Below are positions 32,015-41,819 of a stretch of DNA of 64,000 nucleotides, piece after piece (within the stretch, counting starts at the first letter, position 1; the number at the start of each line of letters is the position of its first letter). The stretch spans positions 1 to 64,000 of the forward strand of contig NZ_BIXZ01000007.1 in NCBI RefSeq assembly GCF_005406125.1, written 5' to 3'. This DNA is from Haloarcula mannanilytica. Lineage in GTDB: Archaea > Halobacteriota > Halobacteria > Halobacteriales > Haloarculaceae. A program made the translations under genes and the position numbers. The notes under the pieces are model-generated. The model saw only the letters and a program-made list of their open reading frames with translations. It searched no databases and was not told where the DNA came from.

Positions 32015-34549
32015 ATGAGTTCGGACTCGCTCCCGTCACAGGTCAGTACAGCAATCATCGGTGGCGGTATCGTCGGGAACAGTCTCGCGTATCACCTCGC
32101 CCGAATGGGACGAGATGACATCGCAATCGTAGACAAGGGACCGCTACCCGACCCTGGAGGTTCGACGGGTCACGCCTCGAACTTCCTGATGCCGGTCGAG
32201 CACTCGAAGGAGATGACCAATCTCACCCAGCGGAGCATCGAGCAGTACAAAGACATGGACACGTTCACCAACAGCGGCGGTATCGAGGTCGCTCGAACCG
32301 ACGAGCGCGTCGAGGAATTGAAACGGCGTGTCCAGTCGGCCAAGGCGTGGGGTGAACCGGCGGAGCTGTTGACCCCCGAGGAAGTCGAGGATCTCGTCCC
32401 GTACGTCAACACCGACCTCATCAAAGCCGGGTTCTACAGTACCGGAGCAGGCACCTGTGATCCGCTCCGAGCCGGCGAAGTGATGCGAGCGCGGGCAGAC
32501 GAGTACACCGACGGCGGACTGCACGTCTCGCCCAACACCGAAGTGCTCGACCTCCACGTCGAGAACGGATCGATACAGGCGGTCGAGACTGACCGCGGGA
32601 CTGTCACGGCCGATGAGGTGGTCATCGCGGCCGGGCTCTGGAGTCCGAAAATCGCCGAGATGGCCGGCGTCGACATCCCACTCACGCCGGCAGTCCACCA
32701 GATGGTCAGCGTCGGCCCGATCTCCTTCTTCGAGGACTACGAGGGTGAGATCTCGTTCCCGGTCGTTCGTGACATGGACACGCAGATGTACGAGCGCCAG
32801 CACGGAAACGACCTCGAAGTGGGCTCGTATCAGCACCGGCCGATACTCTGGGATGTCGAGGACATCCCGTCCATCGACGAAGCGCCGCTGTCGCCGACAC
32901 AGCCACCGCTGACCGAGGACGCCTTCGAGCAGTCGATGGCCGACGCGCTGGAGATCGTGCCGGAACTCCTCGACGACCCCGAAGCCGGTATCCGCCACGA
33001 AATCGACGGCTTGCTCTCCCAGACGCCCGACGGGGCGCCGCTTCTGGGACCACTGCAAGATGTCGACGGGCTGTGGTCCTGTGCCGCGGTCTGGATTAAG
33101 GAGGCCCCGGCCATCGGCGAGGCAGTCGCCCAGTGGATGACGCGTGGCTGGTCAGATATCGACCTCCACGGGGCCGACGTGAACCGGTTCTACGAGTACG
33201 GGAACTCCCGCTCGTTCGTCAAAGATCGGGCCAGCGAAGGCTTTCAGAAGATATACGACATCGTCCACCCGGCCGAGCAGTACCAGTCTGCGAGGGAACT
33301 CCGGACGAGCCCGTTCTACGAGAAGCAGGCGGACCTCGACGCGGAGTTCTTCGAGGCAGCCGGCTGGGAACGGCCACAGTGGTACGAGTCAAACAGCGAC
33401 CTGCTGGACCGGTACGAGGACGAACTCGCCGAGTTCCAGCGACCGAACGAGTGGGACTCGCGGTGGTGGTCGCCGATTATCCTCGCCGAACATCTCCACA
33501 CCCGCGAACACGTGTCGATGATCGGCGACATGGGCTTCAGCATATTCGACTTCCGCGGGTCGGATGTCGTTGACTACCTCGAACGGATGGCCGTGGGCCG
33601 AGTCGATGTCGAGGTCGGAAAGACCGTTTACACCCCGATACTCGCCGAGAACGGTGGCTTCGTCTCGGACTTGACCATCGCTCGCCTCGGTCCCGAACAT
33701 TACCGGGTCGTCACCGGCGGCGCGGCAGGCGGGTCCGACCGAGCCTGGTTCGGCGACCACATCCCGGACGACGCCGACGTGACGATGATCGACCGGTCTG
33801 AATCGCTGTGTACGCTGGGCGTCTGGGGACCGAACGCCCGCGATGTGGTCGACAGCGTCACCGAGGAAGACATGTCCCATGACGCGTTCGAGCCGTACAC
33901 GGCACAGAAAATCACGGTCGGCGAGGTTGACGCCTGGGCGATGCGACTCTCCTACATCGGCGAACAGGGCTGGGAGATCTACGCCCCGATGGGCCAGGGT
34001 CGCCGCCTCTGGGACGTGCTGTGGGAAGCCGGACAGGATCACAACGTCCGACCGGCCGGCATGGGCGTCTACGGAACGACCGGACGGCTCGAAAAGGGGT
34101 ACCGGCTGTTCGGCCATGAGCTGGAACTGGAGTACAACCCCGCAGAGGCCGGGCTGACGTTCCACGGCGTCAAAGATGCTGATTTCATCGGCAAGGAGGC
34201 CTACGCCGAGGCGATTGACGAGGAGAACACCGCCACGCTGTGTACGCTGTCCGTCGACGACCACGCGCCCGAGGGCGGCGAGCGCCGCTTCATGCTCGGT
34301 AACGAACCGGTTCTCGACGAGAACGGGGATGTCCTGGTCGACGACGAAGGCCGTCGGTCCTACGTGACCAGCGCCGGCACCGGCCCGAGCGTCGGGAAAC
34401 ACCTCCTCATGGCGTACCTGCCGCAGTCCCACGCCGAGGAGGGGAAGCGCCTCCAGGTCGAGTACATGGGCCAGCAGTATCCGGTGACGGTCGAAGTCGT
34501 CGGGAGCCGCCCGCTGTTCGACCCGGAGAACGACCGCATCAGGAGCTAG
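32015..34549 (+). CDS. FAD oxidoreductase with fused GcvT domain, dimethylglycine/sarcosine dehydrogenase type (copy 1)
   Basis: This 844-residue protein has the N-terminal Rossmann FAD motif AIIGGGIVGNSLAYHLAR (about 13-30). H53 in GGSTGHASN matches the histidine that binds FAD covalently in mammalian dimethylglycine and sarcosine dehydrogenases. A DAO domain reaches about residue 370, then an FAO_M segment, and a GcvT plus GcvT-C folate-binding half at about 430-840. The family oxidises an N-methyl group, gives electrons to ETF and the methylene unit to THF. It is followed 43 nt later by etfB and etfA on the same strand. The segment after H53 (SNFLMPV) differs from the APGIMFQ of the other two copies, suggesting another substrate. 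Confidence 0.87.
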   Translation: MSSDSLPSQVSTAIIGGGIVGNSLAYHLARMGRDDIAIVDKGPLPDPGGSTGHASNFLMPVEHSKEMTNLTQRSIEQYKDMDTFTNSGGIEVARTDERVEELKRRVQSAKAWGEPAELLTPEEVEDLVPYVNTDLIKAGFYSTGAGTCDPLRAGEVMRARADEYTDGGLHVSPNTEVLDLHVENGSIQAVETDRGTVTADEVVIAAGLWSPKIAEMAGVDIPLTPAVHQMVSVGPISFFEDYEGEISFPVVRDMDTQMYERQHGNDLEVGSYQHRPILWDVEDIPSIDEAPLSPTQPPLTEDAFEQSMADALEIVPELLDDPEAGIRHEIDGLLSQTPDGAPLLGPLQDVDGLWSCAAVWIKEAPAIGEAVAQWMTRGWSDIDLHGADVNRFYEYGNSRSFVKDRASEGFQKIYDIVHPAEQYQSARELRTSPFYEKQADLDAEFFEAAGWERPQWYESNSDLLDRYEDELAEFQRPNEWDSRWWSPIILAEHLHTREHVSMIGDMGFSIFDFRGSDVVDYLERMAVGRVDVEVGKTVYTPILAENGGFVSDLTIARLGPEHYRVVTGGAAGGSDRAWFGDHIPDDADVTMIDRSESLCTLGVWGPNARDVVDSVTEEDMSHDAFEPYTAQKITVGEVDAWAMRLSYIGEQGWEIYAPMGQGRRLWDVLWEAGQDHNVRPAGMGVYGTTGRLEKGYRLFGHELELEYNPAEAGLTFHGVKDADFIGKEAYAEAIDEENTATLCTLSVDDHAPEGGERRFMLGNEPVLDENGDVLVDDEGRRSYVTSAGTGPSVGKHLLMAYLPQSHAEEGKRLQVEYMGQQYPVTVEVVGSRPLFDPENDRIRS

Positions 34550-34592
34550 TACAGCCAGTGAATCCACCACACCCAATCAAGAGAGACACGAC

Positions 34593-35363
34593 ATGGACAC
34601 CGTAGCTTGCATCAAGCGCGTGCCGGACACCGGCGCGAAACTCACGCTGACCGACGACGAACAGCACATAGACACGAGCCATCTGGGGTTCACGATATCG
34701 CCCCACGAGGAGTGCGCAATCGAGGAGGCGATCCAGGTGGCCGACGACCACGACGGCACGGCCACAGTGCTGTCGCTCGGCCCGGCAGACGCGGATGAAC
34801 AGCTCCGGACAGGGCTCGCAATGACAGCCGACGAGGCGACGCTACTGGAAACCGACGGGGCGGAATGGCGGCCCCGCGAAACGGCGGCCGCCCTCGCGGA
34901 CGCCCTGAGTGGTGACGCCGACGATCCTGACTTCGATCTCTGCCTGTTCGGCAACGAGTCGGCCGACGTAGCGAACCACCAGGTCGGGATTCGCGTCGCA
35001 GAACAGTTGGATATCCCGTTCGTCGCGGGGGTGACGGATCTGACGATTGCGGATGGGAAAGCCGTTGCCGAGCGCGACGTGACCGGCGGGACCGAGGTGT
35101 ACGAACTCGATCTCCCGGCGGCCGTCGGCGTGAAGGAAGGAATGAACGAACCCCGCTACGCCTCGATGCGTGCCAAGATGCAGGCGCGCAAGCAGTCAAT
35201 CGAGCGGCAGGATCCGGTCGCCGGCGAGTTCGACGGCGCTATCGAGAAAGTCAAGTTGGAAGCCCCGGAGAGCACGGACGGCGCAGCCGAGGTGCTCGGC
35301 GAGGGGACGGACGCCGTGCCTGCGGTCATCGACCTGCTCCGAGACGACCTGGAGGTGGTCTAA
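34593..35363 (+). CDS. etfB: Electron transfer flavoprotein beta subunit
   Basis: This is the 256-residue ETF beta subunit, with typical opening DTVACIKRVPDTGAKL and the signature region GVTDLTIADGKAVAERDVTGGTE followed by LPAAVGVKEGMNEPRYASM (about 175-195). It binds AMP and, with EtfA, accepts electrons from flavin dehydrogenases. It lies between copy 1 of the FAD-GcvT dehydrogenase and etfA, which begins 2 nt after its stop. A DgcB-like Fe-S protein encoded at 37548-39719 is the probable next acceptor. Confidence 0.92.
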   Translation: MDTVACIKRVPDTGAKLTLTDDEQHIDTSHLGFTISPHEECAIEEAIQVADDHDGTATVLSLGPADADEQLRTGLAMTADEATLLETDGAEWRPRETAAALADALSGDADDPDFDLCLFGNESADVANHQVGIRVAEQLDIPFVAGVTDLTIADGKAVAERDVTGGTEVYELDLPAAVGVKEGMNEPRYASMRAKMQARKQSIERQDPVAGEFDGAIEKVKLEAPESTDGAAEVLGEGTDAVPAVIDLLRDDLEVV

Positions 35364-35365
35364 TC

Positions 35366-36328
35366 GTGATACTGAGTTTCGTCGAACACGCTGGCGGGAG
35401 CCCCGACGAGGCCTCGCTAGAGGCGCTCACGCTGGCCCGAGAACTGGCGACGGCGACCGATGCGTCGCTCGAAGCCGTCGCGTTCGGCGCTGAAGCGGCG
35501 GCGCTCGGGGAGTCTCTCGGTGCCTACGGCGTCGAGACGGTCCACCGGGTCGCCGACGAGCGACTAGACACGTACGCGCCCGAGGCCTGGGCGGAGAGCA
35601 TCGCCCAGTTGGTCGACGACCTCGACCCAGAGGCAGTCGTCGCTCCGGGGACCGACCGCGGACAGGAGGTGCTGGCCCACGTCGGAGCCAAACGCGACCT
35701 GCCGATGGCGGCAAACTGCCTCGATGTCGAGCCAAGCGATGTGTACGAACTGTCGCGCCAGCGGTGGGGCGGCAGCCTCGTCGAACACGCACGCCTGGAC
35801 GCCGACACGAAACTGCTGACCGCGGCGGCACACGAGTTCTCGCCGGAAACGGCTTCCGAAGCAGCCGAGACTTCTGTCCAGCCGTTCGAGCCGGCGCTCG
35901 ACGAAAGCGCGTTTCGGGTCAGTGTCGACCGCGTCGAAGAGTCCGACGAAACCGGTGTCTCGCTCGGTGAGGCCCGCGTCGTCGTCGGTGGCGGCCGCGG
36001 CGTCGGTGGCGGGGAGGACTACGACAAACTGGAGACACTGGCGGGGAGCCTCGGTGGAACTGTCGGCGCATCGCGGGCCGCCGTCAACGAGGGCTGGCGA
36101 CCACACGATGACCAGATTGGACAGACAGGCACGAAAATTAGCCCGGACCTCTACGTCGCCTGTGGTATCAGCGGTGCCGTGCAGCACATGGTGGGCTGTA
36201 AGGGTGCGGACAACATCCTCGCAATCAACACCGACCCGGAGGCGGCCATCATGCAGAAGGCCGACTACGCCGTCGTCGGCGACTTGCACGAGGTCGTTCC
36301 GGAGCTAAACGACGCGCTGGACGACTAG
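35366..36328 (+). CDS. etfA: Electron transfer flavoprotein alpha subunit
   Basis: This is the 320-residue ETF alpha subunit. The C-terminal FAD-binding part (about 190-315) contains VVGGGRGVGGGEDYDKL and LYVACGISGAVQHMVGCKGA followed by INTDPEAAIMQKADYAVVGD, all family signatures. The GTG at 35366 is the only sensible start, 2 nt after the etfB stop. It carries electrons from dimethylglycine/sarcosine-type dehydrogenases to a membrane acceptor. The gene ends the operon; a convergent cupin gene follows. Confidence 0.92.
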   Translation: MILSFVEHAGGSPDEASLEALTLARELATATDASLEAVAFGAEAAALGESLGAYGVETVHRVADERLDTYAPEAWAESIAQLVDDLDPEAVVAPGTDRGQEVLAHVGAKRDLPMAANCLDVEPSDVYELSRQRWGGSLVEHARLDADTKLLTAAAHEFSPETASEAAETSVQPFEPALDESAFRVSVDRVEESDETGVSLGEARVVVGGGRGVGGGEDYDKLETLAGSLGGTVGASRAAVNEGWRPHDDQIGQTGTKISPDLYVACGISGAVQHMVGCKGADNILAINTDPEAAIMQKADYAVVGDLHEVVPELNDALDD

Positions 36329-36386
36329 CGCTGAGACGGTCGCCCGTTCCGTGTGCGGACCGGACTGACGGGCTGGCCGCCTTAGC

Positions 36387-36764
36387 TCATTCTTCGACGA
36401 CGTACTCCCCGAAGTTCTGGACAGTTCCGACGGGCGGCGCACCGAAGGCGAGCCAGACGTGTGTCTCAGCAGTGTGATTACAGAGGTTTCGGACTGTATC
36501 CGGGTGGACGCGGACGACTCCGCCTTCGGGGACTTCGTGGACATCCCCCTCGATAGCTATTTGCCCGCCGGTCATCGCCACGAACAGCTCCTCCTGCCCG
36601 TCGTGCGTGTGCGGTGTCGTCACTTCGTCCGGTTCGACGACGACCTGGTTCACCCGCATCTCGGTACACCCGAGTCGGTCCGTGAGCTTCCGGACCTCGG
36701 TCTCGCAGGTGTTGAACTGCTCCGTCGGTACCGTCGCTGGCTGGACGATTTCGTACGAGGACAT
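36387..36764 (-). CDS. Small cupin-domain protein
   Basis: This is a single 125-residue cupin domain. The metal motif reads PHTHDGQEELFVAMTGG (about residues 51-67), with the second motif around EGGVVRVHPDTVRNLCNHT (about 80-98), giving two or three histidines and a glutamate for metal binding. Many such proteins are isomerases, dioxygenases or ligand sensors, and the sequence does not decide. It lies convergent to etfA and divergent from the fchA-like gene, inside the C1 cluster. Confidence 0.8.
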   Translation of the reverse strand: MSSYEIVQPATVPTEQFNTCETEVRKLTDRLGCTEMRVNQVVVEPDEVTTPHTHDGQEELFVAMTGGQIAIEGDVHEVPEGGVVRVHPDTVRNLCNHTAETHVWLAFGAPPVGTVQNFGEYVVEE

Positions 36765-36918
36765 CGTTAGTTATCTTGACACAGTTCGATGATAGACTTT
36801 GTGACGGGCAGTCAGATTCGATACCGAACACCTCCAGGGAAACCATTAGGCGAGTGCGCCGAGAGCGCCACAGTATGGACAGTCAATCACTAGCGGCGGC
36901 CGGTATTGTGCCCAAAAG

Positions 36919-37512
36919 ATGACGTTCGCGAACCAGCCGCTCGGCGAATTCCTCGACGACGTTGCCTCGGGACAGGTAACTCCCAGCGGCGGTGCGGTCG
37001 CGGCCGTCGGCGGGGCAATGGGTGCGGCGCTCTGTGAGATGGTCTGTATTCACACTCTGGGCACGGATCTGTCTGAAAGCGAGGCAGGTGAGCTACGGGA
37101 GGTCAGTGACGCACTGACCGACCACCGGGAACGACTGCTCGACCTCGCTGACGAGGACGCGGCAGCGGTCGATGCGGTCGGGGCCGCGTTCGAGACCGGT
37201 GATGACACCCAGATTCAGGCGGCCGCGAAACGCTCGACAGCGGTCCCACTGGAGGCGGCTGAGGTCTGTCTTGCAGTCCTTGAGCACGCTCGAACGGTCA
37301 CTGCGAAGGGAACGCCCGTCGCCGTCCCCGACGCGGCTGTTGGGGCACTGCTTGCACTGGCGGCTCTGCAGGCGTCGGTCTCGACTGTTCGGGCCAATCT
37401 CGACATGATAGACGACGAATCGGTTGTGGCAGACCTGTCCCGGCGGGCAGACGAGGCAGAAGCGGCCGGCGAAGCGGCGCTCGACGAAGCGATCACAAAC
37501 GCGGACCGCTGA
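36919..37512 (+). CDS. Cyclodeaminase/cyclohydrolase family protein (methenyl-THF cyclohydrolase, FchA type)
   Basis: This 197-residue helical protein matches the formiminotransferase-cyclodeaminase C-terminal family. LGEFLDDVASGQVTPSGGAVAAVGGAMGAALCEMV at about 8-42 holds the conserved P-S-G-G-x-x-A loop. In FchA-type proteins this family converts 5,10-methenyl-THF to 10-formyl-THF; in histidine degradation it deaminates formimino-THF. The neighbouring formate-THF ligase and dehydrogenase genes favour the cyclohydrolase role. Alternative: cyclodeaminase for histidine or glycine-reductase-type metabolism. Confidence 0.8.
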   Translation: MTFANQPLGEFLDDVASGQVTPSGGAVAAVGGAMGAALCEMVCIHTLGTDLSESEAGELREVSDALTDHRERLLDLADEDAAAVDAVGAAFETGDDTQIQAAAKRSTAVPLEAAEVCLAVLEHARTVTAKGTPVAVPDAAVGALLALAALQASVSTVRANLDMIDDESVVADLSRRADEAEAAGEAALDEAITNADR

Positions 37513-37547
37513 TCGCCTCGCTATCGCAGAAAGTCGATCTCCAGCCA

Positions 37548-39719
37548 CTACCCGTCGGCCGGTCGTTGCATGAGCGATTCGACGCTGTCGGACTGCTCCT
37601 CGACCGCTTCGACGAGCAGTTCGGCCACGTCCACGATCTCGATGTCGTCCTCGTAGCCGCCGGTCTTGCGGCCGTCCTCGTACATCGTCAGGCACATCGG
37701 ACAGGCCACAACGAATTTCTCGACCGCATCGCCGGCAGCGGTGTCCTGTAAGGCTTCCCGTAACCGTTCCTCACTCGGCTTCGGTTCGTCGTCGAAGTCC
37801 AGCCAGAGACCGCCCCCACCGCCGCCACAACAGAACGAATCGTCCCTGTTGCGGGGCATCTCGACGAGGTCACAGCCGGTCGCCTCGATCAGGTCCCGCG
37901 GCGCTTCGTACTCGTCGTTGTACCGGCCGAGATGACAGGGGTCGTGGTACGTGACCGTGTCGTCCAGTTCCGTCCCGGAGAGACCGAGCGCCCCGGATGT
38001 CACCAAGTCCTCGACGACTTGCGTCCAGTGGAACACGGGCGCACCATCCCAGGAGCCGTCGACTGGTGTGTCCATCATCGGATCGTCCTCGAACTTCCCG
38101 AAGTCCACCTCGGGGTACTCGTTTTTGAACGTGTTGTAGGAATGGGGGTCCGTACAGACGATTTTGTCGAACTCACAGTCTTCGAACGTCTCGACGTGGT
38201 GGCTAGCCTGCTGCAGGAAGAGGAACTCCTCGCCGGCGCGTCGGATGTCGTTCCCGTCGTACTGTTCGTCGTCATAGAGGATCCCGTACTCCACGTCGGC
38301 GTGGTCGAACAGCGTCGCCAGCGACCGCGCAACAGCCTTGTTGCGCTCGTCGAAGCTCGGGTAATCGCCGACGTACCAGAGGTATTCGACCTCGGTTTCG
38401 CGGGCGTCCGTGACATCGAACTCCAGTTCCGATGTCCATGCCCCGCGGTCGCGCTGTGGGTTCCCGAAGGTGTTGCCGTCCTGCATCACATTCTGGAACG
38501 TGTCCTGTAGGTTTGTGTCGACCTCGCCCTCGTCGACCAGCTGCCGGTTCAGCCGCGTGAACGACTTCAGATGCTCGACATCCACCGGACAGGCGTCCAT
38601 ACAGGCCATACAGGCCATGCACGACTCCATTGTCCGACTATCGATAACGCTCGTCCCGCCATCAGCGACAATCGGGACCGACTCGGCACCCGCGTTCCGG
38701 GCCTCACGGTACCCCTTGAGATCGAGGATCACGTTACGCGGGTCGAGGTCGCGGCCGGAGGCGTTGGCCGGACAGGCCGACGAACAGCGCCCGCACTTGG
38801 TGCAGGCGTCCTGATCGAGGCGGTCCTTCCACGTGAAATCATCTATCGAGGTCGCGTTCGTCGCGTCCAGGTCCGACGGGATACCGGGGAGTCGTCGGCC
38901 TGCGTCGTCGTCGCTTGCGACGACGTTGGCGAACGAGGCGAGCATGTGAAACGGCTTCCCCTGCGGGATCGCTGCGACGAACACGAGCGCAAGCAGCGAA
39001 TGCGACCACCAGATGACTGGGTACACTGTCGCTGCGAGTTGTGGCGTCACGCCAGCGCCTTCGAGCACGATTGCAAGTCCCCAGCCGACGAAACTGACGG
39101 TCTCGAAGCTGGGGAACCCCTGTCCCAGAATACGGATCCCCTCGGTGAGGTAGCCCCCGACACCGAGGAGAAACAGGGTCCACAGAAAGAGGTCGTCTTC
39201 GAGGCCAGTGTGCCGGCCCAGGAGTCGGTCGGTTCGAGCGCCGTATCGACGATAGATTGCGACGCCGAGACCGACAACGAACAGCAACCCCATGGCGTCG
39301 ACGACAAAAGAGTACGAGAGGTAGAACTGTCCCACGAAGAACGAATCGCCGGTCAGCGGTCGGTAGAGGTCCATGTCGATACCCAGAATCGTCGTGGCGA
39401 TGAGCAGCGTCAGAAATCCCCAGAGGATCATCGCATGCATCGCTCCGGCGACGAGATCACCCTCGAAGAGCGGTCGATTCGAAAGCACGGCCTTTGCGGC
39501 ATCGACCACCCGACCCGGCAGTTCGTCGAGTCGGGAAAGCTCGTCCGGCCCGCCGGCGAGATACTGCTGTACTCGCCGATAGCTACTCACGAGGAAAACA
39601 GCGATTGCCAGGGCGGCGAGGTAGTAGAAGATTGCTTTCTGTATCGGCCCGATACGCCAGAACGTCGGCCGTGTCACCTCATCGGTTGCCTGGAGTAGTA
39701 GCACGTTGTGTGGTATCAT
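37548..39719 (-). CDS. Membrane-bound (Fe-S)-binding/CCG-domain oxidoreductase, DgcB-like
   Basis: This 723-residue protein has about six membrane helices in residues 20-275, similar to nitrate-reductase gamma/HdrE-type cytochrome domains. Two [4Fe-4S] motifs follow (CTKCGRCSSACP and CMACMACMDACP, about 310-390). The heterodisulfide-reductase-like half includes one full cysteine-rich set (YHDPCHLGRY then SFCCGGGGGG, about 595-645). The first CCG repeat is degenerate, with no CCG in its expected place. The architecture matches DgcB of bacterial dimethylglycine catabolism, which works with DgcA and ETF. It probably passes electrons from ETF to the quinone pool (inference from family and neighbours). 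Confidence 0.82.
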   Translation of the reverse strand: MIPHNVLLLQATDEVTRPTFWRIGPIQKAIFYYLAALAIAVFLVSSYRRVQQYLAGGPDELSRLDELPGRVVDAAKAVLSNRPLFEGDLVAGAMHAMILWGFLTLLIATTILGIDMDLYRPLTGDSFFVGQFYLSYSFVVDAMGLLFVVGLGVAIYRRYGARTDRLLGRHTGLEDDLFLWTLFLLGVGGYLTEGIRILGQGFPSFETVSFVGWGLAIVLEGAGVTPQLAATVYPVIWWSHSLLALVFVAAIPQGKPFHMLASFANVVASDDDAGRRLPGIPSDLDATNATSIDDFTWKDRLDQDACTKCGRCSSACPANASGRDLDPRNVILDLKGYREARNAGAESVPIVADGGTSVIDSRTMESCMACMACMDACPVDVEHLKSFTRLNRQLVDEGEVDTNLQDTFQNVMQDGNTFGNPQRDRGAWTSELEFDVTDARETEVEYLWYVGDYPSFDERNKAVARSLATLFDHADVEYGILYDDEQYDGNDIRRAGEEFLFLQQASHHVETFEDCEFDKIVCTDPHSYNTFKNEYPEVDFGKFEDDPMMDTPVDGSWDGAPVFHWTQVVEDLVTSGALGLSGTELDDTVTYHDPCHLGRYNDEYEAPRDLIEATGCDLVEMPRNRDDSFCCGGGGGGLWLDFDDEPKPSEERLREALQDTAAGDAVEKFVVACPMCLTMYEDGRKTGGYEDDIEIVDVAELLVEAVEEQSDSVESLMQRPADG

Positions 39720-39932
39720 GATTGAGTGGCTAACAGCTCCGGACGCAGCGCTGCACGCGCTGGCGATGTAGGATTCTGCTGGTCGGGTCCCGAAGGACCT
39801 GCCCCCTCAATTCTGTTGGCTTTAATAAGGGAGAGCTTACTGCCAGACGCCCACGCCCCGTTACTGGGGCCGAACCGGTGACAACGAAAGCCGCGACGAC
39901 GCAAAAAAGAGCTGGGACGCGAGTCCGATTCG

Positions 39933-41678
39933 TTAGAACAGTCCGGAGATGTTGCCGTCTTCGTCGATGTCCATGTCTGCGGCGGCCGGCCGGGCCGGGA
40001 GGCCGGGCATGGTGAGTGCGTCGGCCGTCAGCGCGACGAGGAAGCCAGCACCGGCAGACGGGTAGACTTCGCTGATTTCGAGCTCCCAGCCCTCCGGTGC
40101 GCCCTTCCGACTCGCATCGTCACTCAGCGAGTGGAACGTCTTGGACATGACGACCGGGTAGTCGTCGAAGTCGAGTTCGTTCATCTGCTCGATATCGTCG
40201 AGTGCGCTTCCAGTGTATTTCACGTCGTCCGCGCCGTAGATCTCGGTCGCAACGGTGTGGATCTTGTCCTTGATGCTGTCCTCATCGTCGTACAGCATTC
40301 GGAAGTCTTCCTCGTTGCTCTCCTCGGTCGCCTCGATGACGTTCTCCGCGAGGTCGACACCGCCCTCGCTGCCGTCGGAGAAGACGTTCGACTCCGCGGC
40401 ACGGACGCCGAGGTCCTCGCGGCAGTGGTCGAGTACGGCCTGAATCTCCCCGTCGGTGTCGTCAGGGAAGCGGTTGACCGAGACGACGACCGGGACGCCG
40501 AACTTCTGGAGATTCGTCGCGTGCTTGTCGAGGTTCGAGAAGCCCGCTTCGACGGCCTCGACACCGGCTTCGTCGATTTCGTCGTAGTCGACCGGCCACT
40601 GGTCGAGTCCGTGGTACTTGAGTGCGCGAACCGACGCCACGAGGACGACGGCGTTTGGCGTCATGTCGCCCATCCGGCAAACCACGTCCATGAACTTCTC
40701 TGCGCCGAGGTCGGAGCCGAATCCGGCCTCGGTGACGAGATAGTCACCCATGCCGAAGGCGGTCTTGTCGGCGACCAGCGAGTTCGTCCCATGGGCGATG
40801 TTGGCGAACGGGCCGCCATGGACCAGCGCCGGCGTACCCTCGATGGTCTGGACGACGTTCGGCTTGATCGCGTCCCGGAGCAACATCGTGGCAGGGCCGG
40901 TCGCCTCGATGTCATCGACCGTGACCGGGTCGCCGTCCTCGTCGTAGGCGACGATGATGCGGCTGACCCGTTCCTTGAGGTCGCCGATGTCGGTGGCCAG
41001 ACAGAGGACGGCCATCAACTCAGAAGCGGCGGTGAGGATGAAGCTGTCCTCGCGCGGGGTCCCGCCGGTCTTGCCGCCGAGGCCGACGACCGTCTCCCGG
41101 AGCGCGCGGTCGTTCATATCGATCGCACGCGGCCATGCAACGTTGTTGATGTCGATGTCCAGTTCGTCGCCCTGTGAAATCTTCGCGTCAAGCATCGCCG
41201 CGATGAGGTTGTGCGCGGAGGTGAGCGCGTGCAGGTCACCGGTGAAGTGGAGGTTGATGTCCTCCATCGGCAGCACCTGTGACCGGCCGCCACCTGCTGC
41301 ACCGCCTTTGACGCCGAACACTGGGCCAAGCGACGGCTCTCGAATCGCGATCATCGCTTCCTCGCCGACGTGATTGAGCGTCTGCCCGAGGCCGACAGTC
41401 GTTACCGTCTTGCCCTCGCCTTTCGGGGTTGGCGTCATCCCGGTTACCAGCACGAGGTTCTGCTCCTTGTTTTCCGCCTGGTCGCGGAGGCGTTCGATGG
41501 CGTGTTGTTTGACCTTCGCGGTGTATTCGCCGAAGTACTGGAGGTCGTCAAGGCCAAGCCCCCACGGCTCGACAAGCTCCCAGATCGGCTCCATATCTGT
41601 CGACTGGGCGATATCGTAGTCTGTAGGGATCGGCTCCTGTGTCTCATCCGTCGCGGATTCCTCGTCCTGTGAAGACAT
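39933..41678 (-). CDS. fhs: Formate-tetrahydrofolate ligase
   Basis: This 581-residue enzyme interconverts formate, THF and ATP with 10-formyl-THF, ADP and phosphate. The ATP loop TPTPKGEGKTVTTVGLGQ is at about 83-100, and the conserved EPSLGPVFGVKGGAAGGG follows at about 115-132. Length is slightly above the usual 555-560 because of an acidic N-terminal extension. I start at MSSQDEES (41678) and not at the in-frame upstream start at 41729. In a catabolic setting it can run backwards, releasing formate and making ATP. Position between the DgcB-like and AlaX genes, all on the reverse strand, suggests shared expression. Confidence 0.93.
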   Translation of the reverse strand: MSSQDEESATDETQEPIPTDYDIAQSTDMEPIWELVEPWGLGLDDLQYFGEYTAKVKQHAIERLRDQAENKEQNLVLVTGMTPTPKGEGKTVTTVGLGQTLNHVGEEAMIAIREPSLGPVFGVKGGAAGGGRSQVLPMEDINLHFTGDLHALTSAHNLIAAMLDAKISQGDELDIDINNVAWPRAIDMNDRALRETVVGLGGKTGGTPREDSFILTAASELMAVLCLATDIGDLKERVSRIIVAYDEDGDPVTVDDIEATGPATMLLRDAIKPNVVQTIEGTPALVHGGPFANIAHGTNSLVADKTAFGMGDYLVTEAGFGSDLGAEKFMDVVCRMGDMTPNAVVLVASVRALKYHGLDQWPVDYDEIDEAGVEAVEAGFSNLDKHATNLQKFGVPVVVSVNRFPDDTDGEIQAVLDHCREDLGVRAAESNVFSDGSEGGVDLAENVIEATEESNEEDFRMLYDDEDSIKDKIHTVATEIYGADDVKYTGSALDDIEQMNELDFDDYPVVMSKTFHSLSDDASRKGAPEGWELEISEVYPSAGAGFLVALTADALTMPGLPARPAAADMDIDEDGNISGLF

Positions 41679-41819
41679 CTCGACTAGCCCTTCCCTACAC
41701 CACCGTAATAATGTTAGTGTACCTGACACTACTGGGATAGGATGTGTTCCAGACGGACAAATCCCACATCGTGTCGGTGACGTTATATGAGTGGTTACCT
41801 CACGGACCGAATAGACAGT

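Noticed and set aside
31782-32018. 78-codon frame just upstream of FAD-GcvT copy 1
   Set aside because: It has high Arg/Phe/Cys and low acidic content, lies in the promoter/leader region and has no family.
38571-39698. 375-codon forward frame opposite the DgcB-like gene
   Set aside because: It is an antisense shadow of a gene with clear cluster motifs; its composition is not haloarchaeal.
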